In this document: piece by piece, positions 36,070-45,417 of the stretch | Numbering within the stretch: the first letter of the stretch is position 1 | Layout: each line of letters opens with the position of its first letter | From: Streptococcus sp. 121 | GTDB lineage: Bacteria; Bacillota; Bacilli; Lactobacillales; Streptococcaceae | DNA length: 64,000 nucleotides | Reading direction: 5' to 3' | Assembly: GCF_016458205.1 (NCBI RefSeq) | Contig: NZ_JAEMED010000006.1 | Span: forward strand, 1 to 64,000 | Translations under genes and position numbers: made by a program | The notes under the pieces: model-generated | Database searches by the model: none | Told to the model about the DNA's origin: nothing | The model's input: only the letters and a program-made list of their open reading frames with translations

Positions 36070-36295
36070 TTTTGTTGAAACGGTCCACACGTCCATCTGC
36101 TTGGGTGAACTTTTGACGTCCAGTGTAGAATGGGTGTGAATCTGATGAGATTTCGACACGAATCATTGGGTAAGTTTCACCTTCAAATTCAACAGTTTCG
36201 TTAGAGTTCTTTGTTGAACCGCTAAGGAACTTGTAACCAGTAGATGTGTCCATGAAGACAACAGGGCGATATTCTGGATGGATATCTTTTTTCAT
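36053..36295 (-). CDS. rpmE2: 50S ribosomal protein L31 type B
   Basis: The 80-residue protein ([20 protein letters not shown] ... [25 protein letters not shown]) lacks the CxxC zinc-binding cysteines of type A L31, so it is the zinc-independent form. The start is ATG 36295 as in homologues; an upstream in-frame extension is not supported by family length. Its last codons are duplicated at 34148. Confidence 0.95.
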   Translation of the reverse strand: MKKDIHPEYRPVVFMDTSTGYKFLSGSTKNSNETVEFEGETYPMIRVEISSDSHPFYTGRQKFTQADGRVDRFNKKYGLK

Positions 36296-36393
36296 TTTTT
36301 TAAAAATCCTTTCTGCCATGGTCTCTTTGCGAGCCATAGATTATTACTGAACTAGTTTACCAAATGACCAGGTATTTGGCAAGTTTTTTTGCC

Positions 36394-37341
36394 TTATTTC
36401 TCTGTTTTTTTCAGCAAATCCTGAATTTCTTGGTAGATTTGGTCGTTTTCTGTGGAAGAGGCGGAGTTTGCACCGCTTGCAAGGGGGTGGCCACCACCGG
36501 AGTGGTTTTTGGCAATGTCATTGATAGGAATAGTTTTGGAACGGAGACGGACTCGGTAGCTACCATCTTCTTGTTCGACGAAGACTCCCCAGGCTTTGAC
36601 ATTTTTTATACGACCGGGTGCACCGACAATAGCTGAGCTATCAGACTCTTTAAGGCCAAAGCGATTGAGGTCTTCTTGGGTAATGATGACACGTGCTGCA
36701 CCATTCCCGTCCATTTCAAGGTTGTCGTAGACAAATCCTTGTAATTTTGCAACTGCAAGACTGATAGTGTCCATTTCACGTGAGAGACTGCTGAAGTCAA
36801 TAGGGAATTGACGGAGATAGGCTGCCATCTCGAAGGTGATGGTGGTTGTGGATGGGAAAAGGAAACGACCTGTATCTCCAACGATGCCTGCATAGAGTAG
36901 GCGGGCTGTTTGAACATCCATAAGAAGATTGGCTTCACGAGAAAACCGAGTGATCATTTCACTGGTTGAGGAGGCTTGTGGGTCAACCCAGCTGATGTCT
37001 CCGTAAGGGGTATCGTTTGGGTGGTGGTCAATTTTGATTAATTCGCGTCCGTTTTGGTAGCGCTGGTCGTCGATTCGTTCGCGATTGGCGGTATCACAGA
37101 CAATAACCAGAGCGTCTTGGTAGTCTTGGTCGGATACGTAGTTCATACCGGCTAACCAATGGAGGTTTGGTTCATCGTAGCCTGTGACGAGCACTTTTTT
37201 TTCTGGATAGTTGAGAAGGAGAAGATTTTGGAGTCCTACCTGGCTCCCAATCGCATCCAGGTCAGGGCGTACATGCCGGTGGATGATGATTTTGTCGTAT
37301 TGGCGAATCTTTTCTAGTAATTGTTCAAAAATTTCTTCCAT
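36394..37341 (-). CDS. pde2: DHH/DHHA1 phosphoesterase (Pde2/NrnA type)
   Basis: The 315-residue protein shows the DHH metal-binding motifs RHVRPDLDAIGSQ, CDTANRERID and KIDHHPNDTP and the DHHA1 motif GGGHPLASGA. It is of the stand-alone cytoplasmic type that in S. pneumoniae (Pde2) hydrolyses pApA, the intermediate of c-di-AMP breakdown, and also short oligoribonucleotides and pAp. The start is ATG 37341 with AAAGG upstream; a longer open frame to 37434 has no support. It is divergent from flavodoxin. Confidence 0.88.
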   Translation of the reverse strand: MEEIFEQLLEKIRQYDKIIIHRHVRPDLDAIGSQVGLQNLLLLNYPEKKVLVTGYDEPNLHWLAGMNYVSDQDYQDALVIVCDTANRERIDDQRYQNGRELIKIDHHPNDTPYGDISWVDPQASSTSEMITRFSREANLLMDVQTARLLYAGIVGDTGRFLFPSTTTITFEMAAYLRQFPIDFSSLSREMDTISLAVAKLQGFVYDNLEMDGNGAARVIITQEDLNRFGLKESDSSAIVGAPGRIKNVKAWGVFVEQEDGSYRVRLRSKTIPINDIAKNHSGGGHPLASGANSASSTENDQIYQEIQDLLKKTEK

Positions 37342-37412
37342 GTTGTATCCTTTTTGCTTTTTTTCCATTTTATCATAAGGGCAGGCCAATGCAAACTTTC
37401 GGGTATGGTTTG

Positions 37413-37421
37413 TGTTATAAT
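37413..37421 (+). promoter_or_regulatory. Extended -10 promoter of flavodoxin gene
   Basis: TGT-TATAAT ends at 37421, 30 bp before the start codon. Confidence 0.65.
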
Positions 37422-37451
37422 TGAAGGCGAACAATTATTTAGGAGGCTAAA

Positions 37452-37895
37452 ATGGCATTAGCTAAAATTGTCTACGCAAGTATGACAGGAAATACTGAAG
37501 AAATTGCGGATATCGTCGCAGATAAACTACGTGATTTGGGTTTGGAAGTCGATGTAGATGAATGTACCACTGTAGAGGCTGAGGATTTTCTTGAAGCGGA
37601 TGTGGCTATTGTGGCATCTTACACCTATGGTGACGGTGAATTACCAGACGAAATCGTTGACTTCTATGAGGACTTGAAAGAGATTAATTTAGAAGGAAAA
37701 TACTACGGTGTAATTGGCTCTGGAGATACCTTCTATGATGAATTCTGTAAGGCTGTAGATGACTTTGACCAAGTATTCTCTGAAATTGGTGCTGAAAAGA
37801 TTGCAGAAAATGTCAAAGTTGACTTAGCAGCTGAAGATGAAGATATTGAAAATCTTGAGAATTTTGCGGAAGAAATTGCTGCGAAATTGACCTAA
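37452..37895 (+). CDS. Flavodoxin
   Basis: This short-chain flavodoxin has 147 residues. The FMN phosphate loop is YASMTGNTEEIAD (about 8-20), and isoalloxazine-binding loops are SYTYGDGELPD and GSGDTFYDEFC. It is strongly acidic, as usual. It serves as a low-potential electron carrier in the cytoplasm; partners are not encoded nearby. AGGAGG precedes ATG 37452. Confidence 0.93.
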   Translation: MALAKIVYASMTGNTEEIADIVADKLRDLGLEVDVDECTTVEAEDFLEADVAIVASYTYGDGELPDEIVDFYEDLKEINLEGKYYGVIGSGDTFYDEFCKAVDDFDQVFSEIGAEKIAENVKVDLAAEDEDIENLENFAEEIAAKLT

Positions 37896-37907
37896 GGTAA
37901 TGCGAAG

Positions 37908-37928
37908 AGGCTGGGCCATGCCCAGCCT
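37908..37928 (+). terminator. Hairpin after flavodoxin gene
   Basis: AGGCTGGG (37908-37915) pairs with CCCAGCCT (37921-37928). There is no T run, so read-through into the next gene is likely. Confidence 0.5.
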
Positions 37929-37963
37929 TAAAGTATATCTGTGCATGGTAAGGAGATGTTTTT

Positions 37964-39460
37964 TTGACCAAACTATATGGAATATTAACTAAAATTTTAC
38001 AGGTTGTACTCTTGGTTTTGAGTTTGCACTGGGTCTTGGTCGCATTTTTGGCACTGGGTCAACCTTGGTGGCTGACTTTTCCAGCGGCACTGGGGTTAGG
38101 TTTTTGGATTTATCGTAAGCCTTCATTCTGGAAACGAATCTACGATTTTCTCTGTCGTCACAAACTAGCAGTCATTGTTGTTCTAACCGTATTTCAGATT
38201 TTATTGCTTTTATCGGCTCAACTCTTAATTCGAAGGGATGCGGCAGTGGTTTTCTTAGGAGCCTTCAAACTATCTAAGCCCTTGTCGATTGCCAGTTACC
38301 TGACTCGAAATCCTAACAACCTGCCCCTTTTTCTCTATGAGCGCTGGTTTTATAATCTGCTGGGTCCAGCGGCCCTTTGGGTGATGCAGGGAATCAATAT
38401 CCTTGCTACCAATCTCTCAGCTTTGATTTTGTTTAAGGGAACCGAGACTTTCTGGGGACGTAAGCGGGCAGATTTGGTCTTCCTCTTTTACACAGCTCTT
38501 CTGGTGGCTTCACCATTTTTTATGGCGATGTATACGGATATGTTGGCCTTTCCCTTCATTAGCCTGCAATTTTTCTTTGCTATGGGCCTACTCAAGTCCA
38601 ATCGAACCAAGCGGATGGCACTGCAATTGGGTTTGGTGACAGCTCTAGCCTATCTATTACGTCCAACCGTGTTGGTGACTGTTTTAGCCCTCTTTTTAAT
38701 TCTCTTTTTCACCAAAGATTGGCGAAAGCTGCTCTTGGGCTTAAGCCTTTTTAGTCTGAGTTTTGCGGTTGTCCATGTCCCTCTACAGCGTGCCATGGAC
38801 CAGCAAACTGAGGTCAACTTGGTGGAAGGTGACGGCTTGGCCAAAACGCCCCTCCTCTTTGTGAATCTGGGCTTGACTTACTCGGGGACAGACCAAGAAG
38901 ATATGAAGGAAGGCTTGCTGGCCTATTTAGATCCGGAGGTGCGAGAGGAGTATAACAACGGAATGTTTGCGGAAGAGAATGTCAAAAAGGAAATTCTACG
39001 TCGCATCCGGGAGTATAATTTCTGGACCTTTACGGAGCATACTGTTTACAAACAAAGTCAGACGGTCCTAAGTGGAACCCTTAACTGGATTTACTATGAG
39101 GATGTTGAGCGCGAAAAAACACCTTACATTTCTCCACTTTATGAAGAGGTAGGCTCACAGCCCTTCTTTACTTGGATTCGTCGCCACTTTATTTCATTCG
39201 ACCGCCCCGAGTTTGGAGTTTATGCTTGGGTCAAACAGGTAGTTTGGATTGCTCTAGCTTGGGGCATTGTCCGAGCTAGCAGGCGTTATGCGGGTGAACG
39301 CACCGATCTACAATTTGTCCTGTTAGCAGTTTTAGGTGGTTTCCTTTTCCTTCAGGTTTTCGAAGGCGGTAAAACGCGCTATTTAATTCAATTTTTACCA
39401 CAAATTTTAGCTTTATCAAGTCTAGGATGGGTACGGGATGACAAGCATGGAAAGATTTAA
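37964..39460 (+). CDS. GT-C-like integral membrane glycosyltransferase (TIGR03766 type)
   Basis: The 498-residue protein has roughly 11-12 membrane helices and two larger outside segments (about 285-400), the build of GT-C glycosyltransferases. A RRD motif in the first outer loop (LLIRRDAAVVF) is a plausible catalytic or lipid-sugar site. I associate it with the TIGR03766 group found next to ung in streptococci. It starts with TTG 37964, preceded by AAGGAG. Its 3' end overlaps ung. Donor and acceptor are unknown. Confidence 0.65.
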   Translation: MTKLYGILTKILQVVLLVLSLHWVLVAFLALGQPWWLTFPAALGLGFWIYRKPSFWKRIYDFLCRHKLAVIVVLTVFQILLLLSAQLLIRRDAAVVFLGAFKLSKPLSIASYLTRNPNNLPLFLYERWFYNLLGPAALWVMQGINILATNLSALILFKGTETFWGRKRADLVFLFYTALLVASPFFMAMYTDMLAFPFISLQFFFAMGLLKSNRTKRMALQLGLVTALAYLLRPTVLVTVLALFLILFFTKDWRKLLLGLSLFSLSFAVVHVPLQRAMDQQTEVNLVEGDGLAKTPLLFVNLGLTYSGTDQEDMKEGLLAYLDPEVREEYNNGMFAEENVKKEILRRIREYNFWTFTEHTVYKQSQTVLSGTLNWIYYEDVEREKTPYISPLYEEVGSQPFFTWIRRHFISFDRPEFGVYAWVKQVVWIALAWGIVRASRRYAGERTDLQFVLLAVLGGFLFLQVFEGGKTRYLIQFLPQILALSSLGWVRDDKHGKI

Positions 39461-40103
39461 AGAGACTGACTGGTATCCGGCTCTGCAAGCTGAGTTAGGA
39501 AGTGCTTATTTTGAGCAAGTAGAGGCTTTTATGGAGGAAGTATATGAAAAGGGACTTGTGTTTCCAGCAAGGCAAGATGTCTTTCGAGCCTTTGAATGTT
39601 CCAGCTTGGCTCAGACGCGAGTGGTGATTTTGGGACAAGATCCCTACCATGGGGAGGGACAGGCGGATGGTTTGAGTTTTTCTGTTCCTACTGGTGTACC
39701 GGCTCCTCCCTCCCTTCGGAATATTTTTAAAGAGTTAGAGTCGGACATAGGACCGAGATCAGTGACGGATTTATCTGATTGGGCTCAGTCAGGGGTGCTC
39801 TTGTTGAATTCTGTTTTGACGGTAGAGGCTGGTCAGGCCAATAGTCATCAAGGGCGTATCTGGGAAGTCTTGACGGATGCTGTGATTTCTCTCTTGGGTA
39901 GGAAAACAGACCCCATCGTTTTTATTCTCTGGGGCAAGTTTGCACAAAAGAAAAAGCCCCTTATTGGGCCGGGACATATGATTTTGAAATCGGTCCATCC
40001 GAGTCCTCTGTCGGCATACCGAGGTTTCTTTGGAAGTCGGCCTTTTTCCAAAGCAAATGCATTCTTAGAAAAACCGATTGATTGGTTAGGAGGAAAACCA
40101 TGA
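39438..40103 (+). CDS. ung: Uracil-DNA glycosylase
   Basis: Ung removes uracil from DNA in base-excision repair. Family-1 motifs are VILGQDPYHGEGQADGLSFS (catalytic Asp in GQDPYHG) and the closing HPSPLSAYRGFFGSRPFSKA. Two starts are possible: ATG 39438, inside the end of the preceding gene, and ATG 39447. Neither has a clear ribosome site; translational coupling is likely. Its stop overlaps the mutX start by 4 bp. Confidence 0.96.
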   Translation: MTSMERFKETDWYPALQAELGSAYFEQVEAFMEEVYEKGLVFPARQDVFRAFECSSLAQTRVVILGQDPYHGEGQADGLSFSVPTGVPAPPSLRNIFKELESDIGPRSVTDLSDWAQSGVLLLNSVLTVEAGQANSHQGRIWEVLTDAVISLLGRKTDPIVFILWGKFAQKKKPLIGPGHMILKSVHPSPLSAYRGFFGSRPFSKANAFLEKPIDWLGGKP

Positions 40104-40570
40104 AGCAGCAGCTGGCGACGATTTGTTATTTGGATAATGGGAAGGAGTTTTTGCTTCTTCACCGGAACAAGAAACCAAATGATGTCCATGAAGGGAAGTG
40201 GATTGGGGTCGGTGGTAAGGTCGAGGCTGGTGAGAGTCCGGAAGACTGTGCCAAGCGGGAGGTCTTTGAAGAGACGGGCTATCTCGTCGGGGACATGGAT
40301 CTGGTTGGTCTGATTACCTTTCCTGCTTTTACACCTGGTACAGATTGGTATACTTATGTTTACCGGATCCAAGATTTTTCGGGGACGCAAATTGAGAGTC
40401 CGGAGGGCAGTTTGGCTTGGGTTCCTTATGATGAAGTACTTTTGAAACCAAGTTGGGAAGGGGATCACCTCTTTCTCAAGTGGATACTGGAAGAAAAACC
40501 GCTGTTCTCAGCTAAGATGGCCTATAAAGGCGATCATCTTCAGGATTGGTCAGTTCAATTTTACAAATAA
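40100..40570 (+). CDS. mutX: Nudix hydrolase, MutX-type 8-oxo-dGTP diphosphatase
   Basis: The Nudix box GGKVEAGESPEDCAKREVFE followed by ETGY is intact (about residues 38-60), and the fold and 156-residue length match streptococcal MutX. Cleaning of oxidised nucleotides fits the coupled ung gene: ATGA overlap, with AGGAGG for mutX inside the ung end. ATG 40100 is preferred over upstream in-frame starts. Confidence 0.9.
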   Translation: MKQQLATICYLDNGKEFLLLHRNKKPNDVHEGKWIGVGGKVEAGESPEDCAKREVFEETGYLVGDMDLVGLITFPAFTPGTDWYTYVYRIQDFSGTQIESPEGSLAWVPYDEVLLKPSWEGDHLFLKWILEEKPLFSAKMAYKGDHLQDWSVQFYK

Positions 40571-40602
40571 GGCGCAGAAAACACATTCTGCGCCTTATTT
40601 GT
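40565..40602 (+). terminator. mutX terminator
   Basis: Perfect 15-bp arms (40565-40579 and 40586-40600) with an ACACAT-type loop, overlapping the stop codon and ending in T-rich sequence. Confidence 0.9.
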
Positions 40603-40673
40603 TCGCAATTTCCGAACCTTTGTATTTTTTGCTAAAAATTTTTCTGATTTTGTTCGGATTTTTCTTCTTCTTG

Positions 40674-40682
40674 TGCTATAAT
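40674..40682 (+). promoter_or_regulatory. Extended -10 promoter of the 5'-nucleotidase gene
   Basis: TGC-TATAAT ends at 40682, 29 bp before the start codon. Confidence 0.65.
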
Positions 40683-40711
40683 GTTTTCAGTAAAAGGAAA
40701 GGATTGTACCA

Positions 40712-42985
40712 ATGAAAAAAGAATCATTGCTCCCACTTGTATCTGCCGGCCTCTTGGCCCCATTTTTCCTCTCAACAGGGGTCGCGGCTGATGAAGTAAG
40801 CGCAGAACAACCTGCTGCTACAGCAGAAACCGTTAATCAGGTTCAAAATCCTGCTGCTGAACAACCTGCCGCTACCGCAGAAACCTTGGCTAGTCAGCCA
40901 CCAGTAGTTGAGGTACCAGAGGTGACTCCAGCAGACTCTAGTGCAGCCACTGCAAATGCGGATGTGGCACCACGTGCAGTTAGTCTTGACGCTGAGGCTG
41001 CCCAAGAGTCCAAAGATTTAGTGATTCTTCATACCAATGATGTTCACGGCCGGATTGTAGAAGACCGGAATGTTATTGGGGATGCCAAGGCCGCAGCTGT
41101 TATCAAAGAGACAAAAGCGGATTTGGTTGTGGATGCAGGAGATGCTTTTCAAGGGCTTCCAATTTCCAACTCTAGCAAGGGTGAGGAACGTTTGAAAATC
41201 CTCAACATGGTTGGCTATGATGCCATTGCTGTGGGGAACCATGAATTTGATTTTGGCTTGGATCAGCTTCGTAAGTATGAGAAAATGCTTACCTTCCCAA
41301 TCCTTTCTGCTAACACTTATGTAGATGGTGCTCGACTATTTAAGGCATCCACCATTGTCGATAAAGATAAAACGATTGAAGGAGATGAATTTGTCGTTAT
41401 CGGGGTAACTACACCTGAAACAGCGACCAAAACTCACCCAAATAATGTGGTAGGTGTGACCTTTACTGAGCCAATCACTGAAGTACAAAATGTGATTGCT
41501 CAAATTGAATCTGAAGCTCGAGCTGAGGGTAAGACCTATAAGAACTATGTCATTCTAGCTCACCTTGGTGTGGATGCTACAACTCCACTAGAGTGGCGTG
41601 GCGATACTCTTGCAGAGGCCCTTTCTAAGAATGAGAATTTGAAGGGGAAACGGGTTATCCTGATTGACGGTCATTCTCATACCGTTGCGACAGCAACTTA
41701 TGGTGAAAATGTGACCTATAATCAAACAGGTTCTTATCTCAATAACATTGGTAAAATCGTTCTTAAATCAGATAAATTATTAGGTGAAGCTAGTTTGATT
41801 TCTGCGGCAGACTTGAAGGATCAACAACCTGATCCTGAGATTGCTGCAGTGGTTAGCCGCATTAAAGAAGCCTACGATGCGGACAATGCAGTGGTCATTC
41901 GCGCTAATAACACAGTAGAACTCAACGGTAAACGTGAAAATGTCCGTGTTCGTGAAACCAACCTTGGTAATGCTGTAACAGATGCCCTTTATGCTTATGG
42001 ACAAACTGGATTCCAACATCCAAGTCACCTAGCTGTTACCAACGGTGGTGGACTCCGTGAAACCATTGCTAAAGATAAAGACATTACCAAAGGGGATGTC
42101 ATCGCGGTTCTTCCATTCGGGAACTTGATTTCTCAAATCACGGTTAAGGGCCAACAAATTCAAGACATGTTTAAACGTTCTATTTCTGCTATTCATCAGA
42201 AAGATGCGGATGGAAATGTTGTTTTGGATGAAAATGGTTTGCCTCTACTTGAGCCAAGTGGCTACTTCCTTCATGTATCAGGGGCGCGTGTTTTCTTTGA
42301 TCCATCCCTAGAACCTGCGGATCGTATTTTGAAGATCCAGATTTTGGATCCAGAATCTGGCAAGTATCAAGATTTAGATTTGGAAAAAACTTACTACCTA
42401 GCTACCAATGATTTCGTAGCAGCAGGCGGAGATGGTTATGATATGCTCGGTGGTGCGCGTGAAGAAGGACCATCCATGGATGAAGTCTTTGCCAACTTCT
42501 TGAAAACGGCTGATCTCAGCAAATACGAAGTGGTGAATCCAAATTCACGGATTGTGTCTGTTTCAAAAGATGCAGATGCTAATAAAAATGGAATTGAAGA
42601 CTGGAAAGAATTGGCTAATCCAACTGAACCTGCCAAACCAGAACAACCTGAAAATCCAACGAATCCAAATCAACCAAGCAAACCAACAAATCCTAGCCGT
42701 CCAAGCAAGCCGCTTAACCCAGCCAACCCTAGCCAGCCAAATAAACCAGTCCAGCAAGAAGGTCAAGCTGGACAAGATAAGCAGAAGCCAGCTACAAAAC
42801 TGGTATCCTTGGGACATAATCCAAGTTACCAAGCACCAGCTAAAGTTCAGGCTACAAGTTCATCAGCTTCTGAAGCTAAATCTCTTCCAAATACAGGAAC
42901 AGAAGACAATGCAGCAGCAGCTGTTCTAGGACTTGGTATTCTCGCCACACTCGGCCTTGTTCAAAGCAAACGTCGTAAAAATTAG
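40712..42985 (+). CDS. nt5e: Cell-wall-anchored 5'-nucleotidase
   Basis: The 757-residue protein has a signal peptide, an Ala/Glu/Thr-rich N-terminal region with two short direct repeats (EQPAATAET), and a metallophosphatase domain (ILHTNDVHGRI, DAGDAFQG, GNHEFDFG, DGHSH). A 5'-nucleotidase C-terminal domain (TNGGGLRE, VLPFGN, AAGGDGYDM), a Pro/Asn-rich spacer and an LPNTG anchor from residue 725 follow. Homologues in S. sanguinis and S. suis turn extracellular AMP/ATP into adenosine and blunt phagocytes; that role here is inferred. Confidence 0.93.
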   Translation: MKKESLLPLVSAGLLAPFFLSTGVAADEVSAEQPAATAETVNQVQNPAAEQPAATAETLASQPPVVEVPEVTPADSSAATANADVAPRAVSLDAEAAQESKDLVILHTNDVHGRIVEDRNVIGDAKAAAVIKETKADLVVDAGDAFQGLPISNSSKGEERLKILNMVGYDAIAVGNHEFDFGLDQLRKYEKMLTFPILSANTYVDGARLFKASTIVDKDKTIEGDEFVVIGVTTPETATKTHPNNVVGVTFTEPITEVQNVIAQIESEARAEGKTYKNYVILAHLGVDATTPLEWRGDTLAEALSKNENLKGKRVILIDGHSHTVATATYGENVTYNQTGSYLNNIGKIVLKSDKLLGEASLISAADLKDQQPDPEIAAVVSRIKEAYDADNAVVIRANNTVELNGKRENVRVRETNLGNAVTDALYAYGQTGFQHPSHLAVTNGGGLRETIAKDKDITKGDVIAVLPFGNLISQITVKGQQIQDMFKRSISAIHQKDADGNVVLDENGLPLLEPSGYFLHVSGARVFFDPSLEPADRILKIQILDPESGKYQDLDLEKTYYLATNDFVAAGGDGYDMLGGAREEGPSMDEVFANFLKTADLSKYEVVNPNSRIVSVSKDADANKNGIEDWKELANPTEPAKPEQPENPTNPNQPSKPTNPSRPSKPLNPANPSQPNKPVQQEGQAGQDKQKPATKLVSLGHNPSYQAPAKVQATSSSASEAKSLPNTGTEDNAAAAVLGLGILATLGLVQSKRRKN

Positions 42986-43000
42986 TTTTACATATGTAAT

Positions 43001-43129
43001 AATTAATTAACTTCAAAATTGGAATACTCGAAAGATTTCAAAGAGATGACTAGGAAAGCCGATGATGGTAGAACTGAAGTTCACCGAAGAGGCTTGACAA
43101 CGTCAGCATTTGAAATTTAATGAGTATAA
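43001..43129 (+). repeat. MITE-like intergenic repeat, copy C
   Basis: It runs from AATTAATTAACTTCAAAATT to TTTGAAATTTAATGAGTATA, with internal GAGGCTTGACAACGTCAG shared with the other copies. It is more diverged than copies A and B and lies between the nucleotidase gene and its terminator. Confidence 0.8.
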
Positions 43130-43136
43130 AACTGTT

Positions 43137-43171
43137 AAACTACCTTCGTCTATAAGACGGGGTAGTTTTTT
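43137..43171 (+). terminator. Terminator downstream of the nucleotidase gene
   Basis: AAACTACC (43137-43144) pairs with GGTAGTTT (43161-43168), with an inner CGTC/GACG stem, then T residues. Confidence 0.8.
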
Positions 43172-43177
43172 GCATAG

Positions 43178-43205
43178 AAAAAGACCAGCTGGATTGAGCT
43201 GGTCT
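43178..43205 (-). terminator. plsY terminator
   Basis: AGACCAGCT (43182-43190) pairs with AGCTGGTCT (43197-43205); on the minus strand a T run follows. Confidence 0.87.
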
Positions 43206-43223
43206 AGGCTTGTAAAAGGGGAA

Positions 43224-43883
43224 TTATTCTTCCTCGTCATCTGAGGGAGCCTTTTCAGGCTTTTGTTGGCTTAAATTGATGCCCCAAGGGACAATATTTT
43301 CTTTTCGCTCCAGGATACGAACGACATTGGAGCGATGGCGGATCAGGATGAGGAGTGCAATTCCGATGATGGTTAGGGTAAAGGCAGTGTCGTATTCGGG
43401 AATCATAAAATGAATGGCTGGGAAAATGAGGACACCGAGGATAGCAGCGATAGCTGCTGCCATACTAGAGAGGGAAATCATACTAAAGAGGTAAAGGACG
43501 CCAAAGAAGATAATGGCCATGTAGATAAAAAAGCCGAAGGAATAGGCAAAAACAGCACCGGCGCTGGTTGCAACGGCTTTCCCACCCTTAAATTGGGCAA
43601 AAATCGGAAAGACATGCCCCAAAACTGCGGCTAGCCCAAATAGGATAGGCGAAACAGGGAGTCCGAGTAGGATCGGAAGGTAGGTAGCCAGAGAACCTTT
43701 AAGGAAATCAACGAGAAAGGTAATGATTCCAGCCTGTTTGCCAAGAACACGGAAGGTGTTTGTGGTACCCGTATTTCCAGAACCTTCGGTCCGTAAATCA
43801 ACATTGAAAAAGTACTGGCCAATCCAAAGACCAGTCGGTATCGACCCTAAAAGATAGGCGATTAAAAAGCATAAGATAATCAT
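43224..43883 (-). CDS. plsY: Glycerol-3-phosphate acyltransferase PlsY
   Basis: PlsY transfers the acyl group from acyl phosphate to glycerol-3-phosphate, the first step of membrane lipid synthesis. The protein has about five helices and motifs [46 protein letters not shown] and RHRSNVVRI. Length is 219 residues with an acidic tail. In many streptococci it is divergent from parE directly; here about 16 kb of glycan genes lie between. Confidence 0.95.
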   Translation of the reverse strand: MIILCFLIAYLLGSIPTGLWIGQYFFNVDLRTEGSGNTGTTNTFRVLGKQAGIITFLVDFLKGSLATYLPILLGLPVSPILFGLAAVLGHVFPIFAQFKGGKAVATSAGAVFAYSFGFFIYMAIIFFGVLYLFSMISLSSMAAAIAAILGVLIFPAIHFMIPEYDTAFTLTIIGIALLILIRHRSNVVRILERKENIVPWGINLSQQKPEKAPSDDEEE

Positions 43884-44008
43884 AGAAATAGTATAGCACA
43901 GTTAGCTTCATTGGATGAAAAAAACTTTGACCTACTTTATATTTTGAAGCTTGAATGTATTCAATCTTTTCGAAGAACTCTAGTTCCATTTCCTCCCAAT
44001 AGCCAATA

Positions 44009-44037
44009 TTTGTGTAGGAATGGGTTAAGTTTGTGTA
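44009..44037 (+). promoter_or_regulatory. 21-bp-spaced direct repeats upstream of the glycan operon
   Basis: TTTGTGTA occurs at 44009-44016 and 44030-44037, exactly two helical turns apart and about 90-118 bp before the GH125 start. AraC-type response regulators often bind such repeats, so this is a candidate site for the YesN-like regulator encoded at 57354. Confidence 0.45.
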
Positions 44038-44126
44038 TAGGTTTTTGATAACTATTTCAATAGAATGAGAATAGGAAATTGTCGGTATTCGAAACAAGAA
44101 GTACACATGAAAAGAGGAGCGACTAT

Positions 44127-45404
44127 ATGGTCTATACAAAAGAAATTTTAGAAGAATGGTTAGCGGATATTCGTGAACTAACCAAGGATCATCCAAGTTG
44201 GGGGCGGGTATTTGAGTCTTGTTACAGTGATACCCTTGAGAAAACCATTCGGATTTTGGAGGATGGCACAACTTTTATCGTGACAGGGGATATTCCAGCT
44301 ATGTGGTTGCGGGATTCGACAGCTCAGGTCAAGCCCTTTTTAGGGTTAGCCAAGAGGGATCCGAAGTTGTGTCAGATGATTGCAGGTCTAATTCAAAGGC
44401 AGATGGAATTTATTCTTTTAGATCCCTATGCCAATGCTTTTAATCAGGAAGCAAATGGGCAGGGGCATCAATTGGATCAGACTGAGATGAGTCCTTGGAT
44501 TTGGGAGCGCAAGTATGAAGTCGATTCGCTTTGTTATCCGATACAGTTGGCCTATTTATTCTGGAAGGTAACTGGGGAGACGAGTCATTTGAACCAGACT
44601 TTTTATCAGGCGGTTGAAAACATCGTTGACCTTTGGATTTTAGAGCAGAGGCATGACCAGTCTCCGTATCAGTTTGAAAGGGATACGGATCGGGTAGAGG
44701 ATACTTTATCTCGTTCCGGTCAGGGGCCTGCTTGTTCTTATACAGGGATGACTTGGTCAGGTTTTCGGCCAAGTGATGATGCCTGTGTTTACCCTTATTT
44801 AATTCCATCAAATATGTTTGCGTCGGTTGTGCTGGGCTATCTGGGAGAGATTTTAGAGGAATTTCCAAGTGAAGATCAGAATACTCTTGCTGAAAAAGTT
44901 GCGCAGCTAGCTAGAGATATTATCGGTGGTATTTATACTTATGGAATCACAAAAAATAAGGCTGGGGAGCCTATTTTCGCCTATGAGGTTGATGGGTTAG
45001 GCAACCAGTCCATTATGGATGATCCGAATGTTCCCAGTCTGTTAGCTGCACCTTATCTAGGTTTTTGTGACAAGAATCATCCCATCTATCTTGCGACGCG
45101 GAGAACCATCTTGAGTCCTGAAAATCCCTACTATTATGAAGGCGAATGGGCTTCAGGACTGGGGTCTACTCATACTTTTGAGTCTTACATTTGGCCAATT
45201 GCCCTGGCTATTCAGGGGTTAACAACTGAGGATCGCGATGAAAAGGAAAGGTTATTGGATTTGATGGTTGCTTGTGATGGTGGTACGGGATTTATGCATG
45301 AATCTTTCCATGTTGACAATCCAACTCTCTATTCAAGAGAATGGTTTTCATGGGCTAATATGATGTTTTGTGAATTGGTTTTAGATTATTATCAGGTGGA
45401 GTAG
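44127..45404 (+). CDS. GH125 exo-alpha-1,6-mannosidase
   Basis: The 425-residue protein has GH125 hallmarks: [13 protein letters not shown] (about 59-71), [13 protein letters not shown] (about 126-138), [19 protein letters not shown] and [12 protein letters not shown] near the end. The S. pneumoniae homologue releases non-reducing alpha-1,6-linked mannose from N-glycans. No signal peptide is present, so it acts in the cytoplasm on imported glycan. ATG 44127 follows GGAG; upstream in-frame codons are not supported. It is the first gene of a four-enzyme operon, with GH38 13 bp downstream. Confidence 0.93.
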   Translation: MVYTKEILEEWLADIRELTKDHPSWGRVFESCYSDTLEKTIRILEDGTTFIVTGDIPAMWLRDSTAQVKPFLGLAKRDPKLCQMIAGLIQRQMEFILLDPYANAFNQEANGQGHQLDQTEMSPWIWERKYEVDSLCYPIQLAYLFWKVTGETSHLNQTFYQAVENIVDLWILEQRHDQSPYQFERDTDRVEDTLSRSGQGPACSYTGMTWSGFRPSDDACVYPYLIPSNMFASVVLGYLGEILEEFPSEDQNTLAEKVAQLARDIIGGIYTYGITKNKAGEPIFAYEVDGLGNQSIMDDPNVPSLLAAPYLGFCDKNHPIYLATRRTILSPENPYYYEGEWASGLGSTHTFESYIWPIALAIQGLTTEDRDEKERLLDLMVACDGGTGFMHESFHVDNPTLYSREWFSWANMMFCELVLDYYQVE

Positions 45405-45417
45405 GAGGTTCGTTCGG

